64,000 nt of DNA from Adiantum capillus-veneris. Its lineage: Eukaryota > Streptophyta > Polypodiopsida > Polypodiales > Pteridaceae. Numbering within the stretch: the stretch's first letter is position 1; the number at the start of each line of letters is the position of its first letter. Location: positions 79,596,832 through 79,660,831 of the forward strand of contig CM043960.1 of assembly GCA_014529385.2 (NCBI GenBank). The letters are read 5' to 3'. Made by a program: the position numbers and the translations under genes. The notes under the pieces are model-generated. The model did not search any database. It saw nothing but the letters and a program-made list of their open reading frames with translations, and was not told the DNA's origin. Shown one piece after another: positions 12,023-22,005 of this stretch.

Positions 12023-12830
12023 TGTTAAGTATGGAGCCTGATTTACCCTAGTAATTTTCTGTGGTAAAATCGCACATTTGTAAGGCCCCCATTATGAGGA
12101 GAAGCCATCGTGCGTGAAGGAAAATCACTCACCGGAAACCAAAATTTTCACGGACAAGAATCAGGGGCAACTTTGAAGGCCTCGGGGGCTGAGGCCCCCG
12201 AGACTTTTTTTTCATCGGAATATTCTTTTTCGCCGGAATATTATGGCCGGACGGCGGCCGGAAAGTAGTCGGAAAACAACCGGTCGGTTGGCCGGTGGCC
12301 GGTAGTCAATGGCCGATGGCCGGTGGTCGGAAGTCAATGGCCGGTGGCCGGTGGCCGGTGGCCGAATTCAATGGCCGGTGGCCGAATTCAAAAGCGGACT
12401 TGTCTTCTCAAGGGCGGCCACACATGGGCGGATTGGAGGGTCCGATTTGGACTTATTCGCACAAGGGCGGCTACACATGGCTGTCTCTCATAAGAGAGGG
12501 CAGCCCTTTTGGCCTATAAAAGGAGGCCATTTCTACACACATTTCATAGTGTGAAGTTGATGCAACAAGGTGAGTGTGAGGTGGTGAGAGTGAAGCAAGG
12601 CGGGAGCTGCATTAAGGGTATAATCCCTTTGTAAACTACTTCTTGTTTTGAAGTACTAAAGCCATTGAGTGGCTGCTTTCCCGTGGACGTAGCCCACATT
12701 GGGTGAACCACGTATATCGTGTGTACTCTCTCTCTCTCTCTCTACTCTATAATCTCGTGTATGTAAATCTGTCTCTCTCCATTAAGTAATCTACTCAATT
12801 ATCTATTTAGCTACGTCTTATTTCCTAACA
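12023..12830 (+). repeat. Copia-C 5' LTR (808 bp)
   Basis: Contains a minisatellite built on GGCCGGTGGCCGA (about 12245-12385), a TATA box, and a CT run near 12727-12741. Terminal bases are TG...CA. Confidence 0.97.
12515..12521 (+). promoter_or_regulatory. Copia-C LTR TATA box
   Basis: CCTATAAAAGG, a textbook plant TATA box, about 300 bp before the LTR end; repeated at 17338-17344 in the 3' LTR. Confidence 0.75.
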
Positions 12831-12832
12831 AC

Positions 12833-12848
12833 TGGTATCAGAGCAAGG
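12833..12848 (+). other. Primer binding site, tRNA-iMet (Copia-C)
   Basis: TGGTATCAGAGCAAGG begins two bases after the 5' LTR. Confidence 0.95.
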
Positions 12849-12903
12849 TTTGCTCGTAGCTAAATTATCTCAAGGAAAGGATTCCTTGAATTGAGTGGGA
12901 GTT

Positions 12904-13647
12904 ATGGCGGAGGAAGGGAAGCTCAAGATTGAGAAGTTCAACGGCAAAAACTACCAACATTGGAAGATGCAGATTGAAGACTATCTCTACCAGAAGGACC
13001 TCTATTTGCCACTAGGCGGTCTTGCGAAGAAGCCCGCAACAATGGCAGATGAAGCATGGATTGTCCTTGATCGAAAGGCACTGGGAACAATCCGGTTAAG
13101 CTTGGCGTCAACGGTGGCCTTCAATGTTTCGGAGATGAAGACCACGGAGGACTTGATGAAGTCACTTGATGACTTCTACGAGAAACCATCGGCATCCAAT
13201 AAGGTATTTCTTATGAAGCGCTTGTTCAATCTAAAGATGGCAGAGAATGGTTCAGTTGCAGAACACCTAAATGACTTTAACACAAACATAAGTCAACTTC
13301 GATCAGTGAAAATCAATTTCGATGATGAAGTGCGAGCTCTCCTTATACTATCATCTCTACCGGATAGTTGGGACAGCCTTGCGATGGCTGTAAGTAATTC
13401 TATCTCTGGCACAAATACTCTTAAGTTTGATGATGTTGTGGGTGTTCTCCTAAGCGAGGAAATGCGAAGGAGAAGCACAGGAGAATCATCAAGTGCTGCA
13501 CTATCAGTGGAAACAAGAGGAAGGCTTAAGGAGAGGTTCAAAAACCAAAAGGGTCGTGATCGCTCAAGGCGGAGCAAGTCACGCACAAAGTCAGTTCTTG
13601 AATGTTGGAACTGCGGCAAGAAGGGCCACGTCAAGAAGGATTGCTAG
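12904..13647 (+). CDS. Copia-C Gag
   Basis: 247 codons from ATG at 12904 (MAEEGKLKIEKFNGKNYQHW), preceded by the primer site and a short leader; an upstream in-frame ATG at 12901 region is less likely. The KFNGKNYQHWKMQ start is typical of Copia gag. A zinc knuckle CWNCGKKGHVKKDC (C-x2-C-x4-H-x4-C) lies at the very end, and the TAG stop at 13645-13647 follows its last Cys. The pol frame continues without a shift. Gag would form the capsid and bind the element RNA. Confidence 0.9.
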   Translation: MAEEGKLKIEKFNGKNYQHWKMQIEDYLYQKDLYLPLGGLAKKPATMADEAWIVLDRKALGTIRLSLASTVAFNVSEMKTTEDLMKSLDDFYEKPSASNKVFLMKRLFNLKMAENGSVAEHLNDFNTNISQLRSVKINFDDEVRALLILSSLPDSWDSLAMAVSNSISGTNTLKFDDVVGVLLSEEMRRRSTGESSSAALSVETRGRLKERFKNQKGRDRSRRSKSRTKSVLECWNCGKKGHVKKDC

Positions 13648-16600
13648 TCCAAGAAGAAGAAGGAGACAGAGTCTCAAGACAATAAGCCAACATCGGAGGC
13701 CAATGTGGCAGGTAAAGTAGAGCAAGATGCTCTAATTCTCTCATTAGACAATGTGTCTAATTCCTGGATAGTAGATTCCGGGGCTTCATTCCATGCGACA
13801 CCACACAAGCAACATTTCCAAGACTACACCAAAGGTAATTTTGGGTATGTATACTTGGGAGATGATGAAGCTTGTGAGATTGTCGGCAAAGGTACAGTTT
13901 CTGTCAAAACTGCTAACGGAAATGAATGGAAGCTTAAAGATGTTAGGCATGTTCCTTCTCTTCGTAAAAATTTGATCTCTACAGGACAATTGGATGATGA
14001 AGGTCACAACATTGCATTCGGAAACAAACGGTGGAAGATCTCAAAGGGATCTTTGGTGGTTGCCAAGGGTGAAAAAGTCGGTACACTTTACTTGTGTACT
14101 GTTAGCACGCAACCTTCAGCTTGTGCAGCAACTACAGAAGTTGACAGTGCGGTGTGGCACTACCGACTTGGGCATATGAGTGCCAAAGGAATGCAAATCC
14201 TTCAAACAAAGAAGCTTCTACCAGGTTTGAAAGAAGTGGACTTAAAGTTCTGTGAAGATTGTGTTTATGGTAAACAAAAGAGGGTAAAATTTCAAAAATC
14301 AGGAAATGAAAGAAAAAATAAAAAACTTGAGTTGGTTCATTCTGATGTTTGGGGTCCTGCAAGTACACCATCACTTGGTGGCTCATTGTACTATGTAACA
14401 TTCATAGACGATGCGACTAGAAAAACATGGGTTTATGTCATGAAGAATAAATCCGATGTATTTTCCATATTTCAAAGATGGAAAGCCTTTGTGGAGAATG
14501 AAACAGGTACCAAGGTTAAATACCTTAGATCCGACAATGGAGGCGAATATTGCAGCCAAGCTTTTGAAAGCTTTTGTGCTAGCAATGGCATTCGGAGGCA
14601 AAGGACAACCCCAAGGACACCTCAACAAAATGGGATTTCAGAAAGGATGAACAGGACAATCATGGAACGAGCACGAAGCATGCGGCTACATGCAGGCCTA
14701 CCGCTTGAGCTTTGGGCGGAAGCTGTAAGTACGTCTGTGTACTTAATCAATCGGTCACCCTCAACGGCATTGGATGGGGGAGTTCCAGAAGAGGCATGGA
14801 CAGGTAAACCGGTGAATTATGCATTTCTCAAAGTGTTTGGGTGTGAGGCTTTCATGCACATAGATAGAAGCCTAAGATCAAAGTTAGATGCAAAGTCCAA
14901 AAAGTTTTTCTTCATTGGCTATGGAGAAGGAGACTTTGGGTATCGCCTATGGAATCCTGAAGGTGGTAAAATCTTAAGGAGTAGGGATGTAATTTTTAAC
15001 GAAAAAAATATGTACAAAGATTACTTGGAAAGAAAACAAACAAAAGAAACAGGTGATGAGTACATGGAGCTTGAGGACGGTGAAGACTCAAGGACTGCAA
15101 ACGGTGACAATGTGCAACAACGTCAACCAAATGAGGAGCCTCAACCTATTCCCCGAAGATCTACAAGAGCAAGTAGACCTCCAGAAAGGTTTGTTCCTTC
15201 CTTCAACCATCTCTTGATCTCAGATTCTGGAGAGCCGGAATCATATGAAGAAGCTATGCAACATGAATCCAAAGAAGAATGGATGAAGAGCATGCAAGTG
15301 GAGATGGACTCACTACATCGCAACCGAACATGGGAGTTGGTTGAGTTGCCTAAAGGTAAGTGGGCACTTCAAAACAAATGGGTGTACAAGCTAAAGGAAG
15401 AAGAAGGTGGGAAGAAAAGGTACAAGTCTAGGCTTGTGGTAAAAGGTTTTTCTCAAAAGAAAGGTATTGACTTCAATGAAATATTTTCTCCTGTTGTAAA
15501 AATGAACTCAATTAGGCTTGTCTTAAGCCTTGTGGCTGCTCATGATCTAAATCTCGAGCAAATGGATGTAAATACGGCATTCCCTCACGGTGACTTAGAG
15601 GAGGAAATCTACATGCTTCAACCAAAGGGGTATGAAGTAAAAGGTAAGGAGAAAATGGTTTGCAGATTAAAGAAGAGCTTGTATGGTTTAAAGCAAGCAT
15701 CAAGACAATGGTACTTGAAGTTTGATCGATGGATGTTGGATCATGGATTCACAAGATGCAACTCGGATCACTGCGTCTACATGGAGAATTTGGGAGATGG
15801 GAAATTCATCATCCTAATGTTGTATGTTGATGACATGTTGATTGCAAGTGCTAACATGCAGGACATCAAAGACCTAAAAGAGGAGCTGTCCAAATCTTTT
15901 TCAATGAAAGATTTAGGTGCTGCAAAGAGGATACTTGGTATGAAAATATCAAGGGACAGGACGAAGAAGACAATAAAGCTATCTCAAGAAGATTACATCA
16001 AGAAGGTACTAGAAAGGTTTGCAATGCAAAATGCAAAACCAGTTTCTACACCTTTGGCTGGTCATTTTAAACTAACGAAGGATATGTGTCCAAAGACACA
16101 AGAGGAGATAGCCTATATGTCTAAAGTTCCATATGCTGCAGCGGTAGGTTCTCTAATGTATGCTATGGTCTGGACAAGGCCAGACATTGCACATGCAGTG
16201 GGAGTTGTGAGTAGGTTCATGGACAACCCAGGTAAAGAGCATTGGCAAGCTGTGAAGTGGATACTTAGGTATCTAAAAGGGACAACAACAAATGCTTTGT
16301 ATTTTGGAGGAACTGATATTTTTCTAGAAGGGTATGCTGATGCAGATATGGCAGGTTTCAAAGATACTCGAAGGAGCACTACTGGCTATGTGTTCACGGT
16401 TGGAGGCACAGCAGTAAGCTGGGCTTCAAAGCTGCAGAAAGTGGTTTCACTTTCTACCACGGAAGCAGAGTATGTAGCAATGACGGAGGCAAGCAAAGAA
16501 ATTCTGTGGCTTCACAGATTCTTAGAAGAGCTTGGATTCAAACAAGACAATTGTGTCTTGTACAGTGATAGCCAAAGCGCTATCCATCTTGCGAAGAACT

Positions 16601-16785
16601 CAGCCTTTCATTCAAGGACAAAGCACATTGAGGTGAGATATCACTTCATACGCACTCTTTTGGAAGAGGGACAACTAAAGCTAGGAAAGGTGCATACAAG
16701 TGAAAATCCTGCAGACATGTTTACAAAGGTGGTCAACAAGGAGAAGTTGAGCTTTTGCTCATCTTCAATCGGCATTCAAGGATAA
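13648..16785 (+). CDS. Copia-C Pol (protease, integrase, RT, RNase H)
   Basis: About 1,045 codons in the same frame as gag, open to TAA at 16783-16785. Order: protease WIVDSGASFHATP; integrase zinc region (HYRLGHMS, FCEDCVYGK) and DDE residues (VHSDVWGP, SDNGGEY, ISERMNRTIMERAR); RT with LYVDDMLIAS; RNase H with DADMAGFKDT, TEAEYVA and TKHIEVRYH. All key residues seem present. One oddity is AFPHGD in RT, where Leu is usual in AFLHGD. There is no separate start next to the TAG, so expression needs readthrough or reversion of the stop. This is the only near-complete replication gene set in the window. Confidence 0.93.
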   Translation, partial: SKKKKETESQDNKPTSEANVAGKVEQDALILSLDNVSNSWIVDSGASFHATPHKQHFQDYTKGNFGYVYLGDDEACEIVGKGTVSVKTANGNEWKLKDVRHVPSLRKNLISTGQLDDEGHNIAFGNKRWKISKGSLVVAKGEKVGTLYLCTVSTQPSACAATTEVDSAVWHYRLGHMSAKGMQILQTKKLLPGLKEVDLKFCEDCVYGKQKRVKFQKSGNERKNKKLELVHSDVWGPASTPSLGGSLYYVTFIDDATRKTWVYVMKNKSDVFSIFQRWKAFVENETGTKVKYLRSDNGGEYCSQAFESFCASNGIRRQRTTPRTPQQNGISERMNRTIMERARSMRLHAGLPLELWAEAVSTSVYLINRSPSTALDGGVPEEAWTGKPVNYAFLKVFGCEAFMHIDRSLRSKLDAKSKKFFFIGYGEGDFGYRLWNPEGGKILRSRDVIFNEKNMYKDYLERKQTKETGDEYMELEDGEDSRTANGDNVQQRQPNEEPQPIPRRSTRASRPPERFVPSFNHLLISDSGEPESYEEAMQHESKEEWMKSMQVEMDSLHRNRTWELVELPKGKWALQNKWVYKLKEEEGGKKRYKSRLVVKGFSQKKGIDFNEIFSPVVKMNSIRLVLSLVAAHDLNLEQMDVNTAFPHGDLEEEIYMLQPKGYEVKGKEKMVCRLKKSLYGLKQASRQWYLKFDRWMLDHGFTRCNSDHCVYMENLGDGKFIILMLYVDDMLIASANMQDIKDLKEELSKSFSMKDLGAAKRILGMKISRDRTKKTIKLSQEDYIKKVLERFAMQNAKPVSTPLAGHFKLTKDMCPKTQEEIAYMSKVPYAAAVGSLMYAMVWTRPDIAHAVGVVSRFMDNPGKEHWQAVKWILRYLKGTTTNALYFGGTDIFLEGYADADMAGFKDTRRSTTGYVFTVGGTAVSWASKLQKVVSLSTTEAEYVAMTEASKEILWLHRFLEELGFKQDNCVLYSDSQSAIHLAKNSAFHSRTKHIEVRYHFIRTLLEEGQLKLGKVHTSENPADMFTKVVNKEKLSFCSSSIGIQG

Positions 16786-16845
16786 GAAGCCAGAATGGAA
16801 AGCAGTCACCGGTTTGGTTTGGAGATCAGTCTCCAAGTGGGAGAT

Positions 16846-17655
16846 TGTTAAGTATGGAGCCTGATTTACCCTTGTAATTTTCTGTGGTAAAATCGCACAT
16901 TTGTAAGGCCCCCATTATGAGGAGAAGCCATCGTGCGTGAAGGAAAATCACTCACCGGAAACCAAAATTTTCACGGACAAGAATCAGGGGCAACTTTAAA
17001 GGCCTCGGGGGCTGAGGCCCCCGAGACTTTTTTTTCGTCGGAATATTCTTTTTCGCCGGAATATTATGGCCGGACGGCGGCCGGAAAGTAGTCGGAAAAC
17101 AACCGTTCGGTTGGCCGATGGCCGGTGGTCGGAAGTCAATGGCCGGTGGCCGGTGGTCGGAAGTCAATGGCCGGTGGCCGGTGGCCAAATTCAATGGCCG
17201 GTGGCCGAATTCAAAAGCGGACTTGTCTTCTCAAGGGCGGCCACACATGGGCGGATTGGAGGGTCCGATTTGGACTTATTCGCACAAGGGCGGCTACACA
17301 TGGCTGTCTCTCATAAGAGAGGGCAGCCCTTTTGGCCTATAAAAGGAGGCCATTTCTACACACATTTCATAGTGTGAAGTTGATGCAACAAGGTGAGTGT
17401 GAGGTGGTGAGAGTGAAGCAAGGCGGGAGCTGCATTAAGGGTATAATCCCTTTGTAAACTACTTCTTGTTTTGAAGTACTAAAGCCATTGAGTGGTTGCT
17501 TTCCCGTGGACGTAGCCCACATTGGGTGAACCACGTATATCGTGTGTACTCTCTCTCTCTCTCTCTCTACTCTATAATCTCGTGTATGTAAATCTGTCTC
17601 TCTCCATTAAGTAATCTACTCAATTATCTATTTAGCTACGTCTTATTTCCTAACA
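16846..17655 (+). repeat. Copia-C 3' LTR (810 bp)
   Basis: Nearly identical to 12023-12830. The main differences are in copy number of the GGCCGGTGGCCGA-type minisatellite and of a CT run. Confidence 0.97.
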
Positions 17656-17822
17656 TTATTTGCTGTTAGGCTCATCAGAGAAGTGGAAAACGCTAAGTAG
17701 GAAAGACAGTAAATTGTGTTTGGAAGCTGATTTGAAGTCCAAAAGTTTCTTTGATTATTGCTGAGAGCTCTATAGAGCATAGGGAGTACTACTACCAGAA
17801 AAAAATTGCATTTTAAGACAGT

Positions 17823-19424
17823 AGACATCCTACGCGTAGGATGTCTCTAGGGCACTTTTGACAGGGAATTTGGGGAAACTCAGGTTACCGGTGGGTTCAA
17901 AGGGTAGGTTTTACCCTAGCAACATATTGACTTGAGTGTTTTTCCCTATTTTTGTTGACCATAAGCCAAAAGGCGGAGTCAGAAAATGTAAAATTTCAGA
18001 AAAGGCTTACATTGAGTGATTTTTGTTTTTTTTTTTGCAAATGTGAAGCATACTTGCACTTGCTGAGAGCATAAGGAAGCATCAGAGACACTTCAGTCTG
18101 AAAAAAATAAGCAGTAGACATCCTACATGTAGGATGTCTACAGGGTGATTTGGGCACTTTTTGGAAAAATTGAGGTTACCAGTGTGTTTAGAAGGTAGGT
18201 TCTACCCTATTTTCACCTGGAAAGTGGAAATTTGCCCAAATTTTGATACATTAAAGCCAAAAGACGAGAATTGCTAGACATCCTACCCAAATTGTGTCCA
18301 AGGCCTAATTTTGAGACCAAACCATAGGATGACTCCATAGGCATGTCCTAAATGCTGTATTGAGTGCATGTGATAAATTTCATCTCATTTGGGTCAGTGA
18401 AAGTGAAGATTGAATAGACTTTAGCGTTTTTGGACAGACAAAAGGCAAGAATAGCTAGTTTTGGGGTCTTTTGACATCCAAGCTCAAATCTAAGCATACC
18501 AGTGGGTTGTTGAAGACTAGGGGAATCTTTGGTCCAAGTTTGGGTTCATTTTGGGCAAAAAGACATCCTACGCGTAGGATGTCTATTGCATGATTCTAAG
18601 ACCAAAATTCTCCTGTGACCATACCATGCTGTCATATAGCCTTAGATAAGCCTCCTAGGAAAATTTGGTCCAATTTGGAGTTGATTTGACTTGGGAATTC
18701 ATCACAACAGACATCAGGCTTTTGGAACAGATTCTTGATCATTTGACCAACCTATAGGTGTCAGAATCAAAAAGAAAAAATAGCTGTGAGTTTAGCACAT
18801 CAAGGGGAAGCTACAGTGCAAGTTTGAGCTGAAACAGAGCAAAAAGACATCCTACGCGTAGGATGTCTCCAGGGTCATAAAGTGGTCAAAATTCTATTGT
18901 AGCCATTTAGGGAGGTTCTAAGTGTCTCAAGGATTCCAGATCTTTTTTTCAAAAGTGAATTTAGACCTTGTTTGGCCTATTTACCAAGGAAAGACAAGAA
19001 TTGTCAGACATCCTACTCTTGGAGTGCACTAGAAGCTTATGCAGCACTAATCTTGACCTATTGGCATCCAAACTCAAATCTAAGCATACCATTGGGTTGT
19101 TGAGCACTAGGAGAATCTTGGGATCAAGTTTGGACAAAATCTGAGCAGTTAGACATCCTACGCGTAGGATGTCTCCAGCTTGATTTAGGACTCCAAACCA
19201 ACCTATGAGCACACCACTGTGATCAGCACATCAAGGAGAAGCTGGGGTGAAAATTTCAAGTCATTCTGAGCAAAAAGACATCCTACACGTAGGATGTCTC
19301 AAGGCCATTTTTAGGTCCAAATGAAATTCTGATCATACCATTGTGTTGCTGGACTTAAGGGGAGTCTCTAGACCAAATTTTGTTAAAATCCTGAGCATAT
19401 AGACATCCTACGCGTAGGATGTCT
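17823..19424. repeat. Array of seven 24-bp palindromes in a degenerate repeat
   Basis: AGACATCCTACG followed by its own reverse complement occurs at 17823-17846, 18561-18584, 18845-18868, 19151-19174 and 19401-19424. Two variants lie at 18116-18139 (centre ACATGT, still palindromic) and 19276-19299 (centre ACACGT). Half-sites AGACATCCTAC lie at 18276 and 19016. Flanks are weakly related (CTAAGCATACCA.TGGGTTGTTGA; CACATCAAGG.GAAGCT), so the region is a decayed tandem repeat in which the palindrome is the best-kept part. Spacing varies from about 125 to 420 bp. Confidence 0.9.
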
Positions 19425-20551
19425 CTAGGCCAGTTTTAGGGTCCAATTGTAATTTTGACCATATAGGAGTGTTCACAGTGTCACAAAGATCCCAAATCTT
19501 CTTTTAAAATTGAATTTGGACTCATTTTGACCATTCTAAACTACATTTCACTATTTTGGCCATAACTTTCACAAACGGTATCGGATCGGAAAAAAACATC
19601 GTTTAAGGCCTCAAAATGCATTCGGAAGTCAGGAGTGTCTAAAACCGATAATTCGAAAGAATTGTGAGAAAACTGTCACGGTATTGAAGACTGTTAAGTT
19701 AGCAGATTGAAATTATCTTTTGGGAAAACCATTGGTCACCCGTGGAAAGGTGTAAAAGTTAACTACGGCCTAGTGTACGTCCATACACAAATCTGGTAGC
19801 AGTAAGACCATACACAAGGACTCTTGATTTTGCAACAACAGTCGCAAGTTTTGGAGAACTTTAACACAAGATTTTTGCTAGCAAATCACTGCAACTTGTG
19901 GATAATTCTCTTGTGCTAGCTTAAGTTTAGTTCAACTAAAAGCGAACTTGAAAGTCACTTTCTAGCCCACGGAACAGGTGTGGCCGTCAAAGGCACATCA
20001 AGAATTTTTGCTTCATTGTGAAAAAGTTTGTCAGCTAAATAGAATTTTGCAGATTGTGTCATAATAATCAATATCTAATTCTCCTAAATGATTTTCTCAT
20101 ATTAAACTGATCATTTAATGTGGGGAAGTGCCAGGGGAGAAAAAGCTAGAATATTGGTTAAGCTAGCAAACCGGCCACAGTAGGGATCCAAAGGAGGGAA
20201 AATAGGGATCCAAAGGGGGGGCCATCTGCAAAAGAGCCATGTGCAACAATGGGCTAAAAAGACCTTAAGGTTCAGCCCATTAAAACTTCCAAAATGCTAA
20301 GGTTCCAAAATTCAGAGGTTGTGTCCAAAGGTCAACCCTAGGGAAAATTGGATGCTTTGTGTGTGCCCTAAAAGTTTTTGCACATCCCTACATGGGAGGG
20401 GGCGAGCCCTAAAGGTAGGGGATGAGAGAGAAAGCCACACACACACACACAGGCTCCCTTTACACAAAGGGAATGAGGGACACATGTCAGCTCCCTAGGC
20501 CAGATGCCCACAAGGTGTGCCCAATTTCTATTGGATGACCCTTGAAGTGGA

Positions 20552-20856
20552 CCAATGAGAATTAAGCTAGATTAAATCTAGTTTAATTAATTTAAAAACA
20601 TTTAATAAAAGAAACCAATGAGAATTAAGTCTCCTAGAAGACTATTGGGCAGTCTCCCAAGGGGTCCAATGAGCATTTAGGAGCCCCATGGCTTGCCTGA
20701 TTCCTATGGCCAGGAGGCAAAGGGGTCCAATGAAAGTTTAGTTTAATTATTTAATTACCTAAAGCTCTCACAAAAGGGGAAAGGGGGACACATGTCAGAA
20801 GGCTATCACTTATGTTGCTTAACTGTAATTGGCTTGACTTGGGGAGGGCCAATGAG
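20552..20856 (+). repeat. Periodic CCAATGAG motifs, about 61-bp spacing
   Basis: CCAATGA(G) starts at 20552, 20615, 20666, 20727 and 20849, i.e. steps of 63, 51, 61 and twice 61. Likely a degenerate short tandem repeat in the R1 leader; a CCAAT-box role is only a guess. Confidence 0.5.
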
Positions 20857-21702
20857 GCTTCAAGAAGAGCAATTAGCAAGAGGGCTCGCCCAAGAGAGAG
20901 AGGGGGCTGATTTTTGCAAGGATTATCAAACACACACTCACACAAGCTCATGTGTGAAGAAAGAGAAGACTATCTCTTCCCAAGCTTTAATGGAGAACTC
21001 ATCACCTACTCCAAGCTTGTGAGATAGAAGCCTACATCAACACTCTCTTGGCATGTGGATGCAAATCCAACCAAAAGCCAAGCTTCAATGCATGCTCATC
21101 TCCTCTACCAAGCTAATTACTAAGCTAAGCTATGCTAATATGAGTGATTATGTGAGGAGATGTACATCTTTCTCGTAAGATAATTCTTCTTCCTCTCAAT
21201 CTACTCTCATACCCTGCTAGCTCTCACCATCTTCGAAGGTGTGTGAGGTCTTGGGTCTGAGAACGGGGATAATTCCAGTTGTGTTTGTTAAGTGTTTTGC
21301 TTAGTGCATGAAGTTTCCATCTTCATTGCACTAGCTAGTCTTGAAGGAACACAAAGAATTGTATTGTACAATGTCTCTCTTGATGGGAGAAACCATAATA
21401 CAAAGCCTTTTGGAGGGGGGACCGGCTCCATGCAAATCCGGTCCTCAACTGTTGTCAATAGCTTAATTTCTCTCTCTTTTGAAAGTATTGTCGATGCTAT
21501 CTAACTAGGTGTTATGCTTTTTGTTGCTCTCTCTTCACCCAAGCACTCTTGTAATTCTCATTAGGAATCTATTCTAATGAAATGCCCACTATGTTCATGC
21601 TAATTTCCGCTACACATAAATTATTAGGCCATTAAATGTTACAGATTGTGTGCTAAAGTGAACACAGGTTAGCTCGAATCAAGAATATCTACGAAGGGAC
21701 CA

Positions 21703-21770
21703 GTTGTTGTAGTATAGTGGTAAGTTGCATAACTTATCACAGTGCTTCCAATAGATCGAGGACTGCTAAA
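21703..21770 (+). other. tRNA-Asp-like sequence (degenerate)
   Basis: GTTGTTGTAGTATAGTGGTA with AGT following resembles the 5' half of plant tRNA-Asp, including the A-box (TAGTATAGTGGT). The anticodon and T arms are not preserved, so it is not a functional tRNA gene. The 17-mer GTAGTATAGTGGTAAGT (21709-21725) recurs in R2 at 59641-59657 on the minus strand. Confidence 0.45.
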
Positions 21771-22005
21771 AAGCTTTAGGCAAAGCAAGTATCCAAACAA
21801 GATAGTATCAGCCTTGGCAAGCAAGGGAGCTAAGAAGTTCAAGCAAAGCCCAGTTCAGAAAACTCAGAGATTAAGGCATCCACAAAGTTGAAGGACCTCA
21901 AGCGAAAAAGACCGACACAAGGGTGCTAATAATTTTTATTAGCTTTGAGGCAAGCTATAAGAGCTATCACTGAACAGGTACAACAAGGGAGTCAAGAAGA
22001 AAGCA

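Larger units (their letters stand above)
12023..17655 (+). mobile_element. Copia-C LTR retrotransposon, young and nearly intact
   Basis: LTRs at 12023-12830 and 16846-17655 with TGTTAAG...CCTAACA ends, and target duplication TTATT at 12018-12022 and 17656-17660. It has an iMet primer site, a purine tract before the 3' LTR (AAGTGGGAGAT) and a full gag-pol interrupted only by one TAG. The LTRs differ by a handful of substitutions plus length changes in a GC-rich minisatellite and a CT run, so insertion is recent. It sits in the leader of R1. Confidence 0.97.
17661..22005 (+). other. R1 leader, non-coding
   Basis: About 4.3 kb between the Copia-C target duplication and the R1 gag start without a convincing gene. 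It holds the palindrome array, a (CA)n run near 20433-20450, a periodic CCAATGAG series and a tRNA-Asp-like stretch, each annotated separately. Confidence 0.6.

Noticed and set aside
17823-19424. Palindromic repeats taken as a CRISPR array
   Set aside because: Spacing is irregular (about 125-420 bp), the intervals are themselves related repeats, and all surroundings are plant retrotransposons.
21703-21770. Functional tRNA-Asp gene
   Set aside because: Only the D-arm region matches; the anticodon stem, T arm and acceptor pairing are lost.
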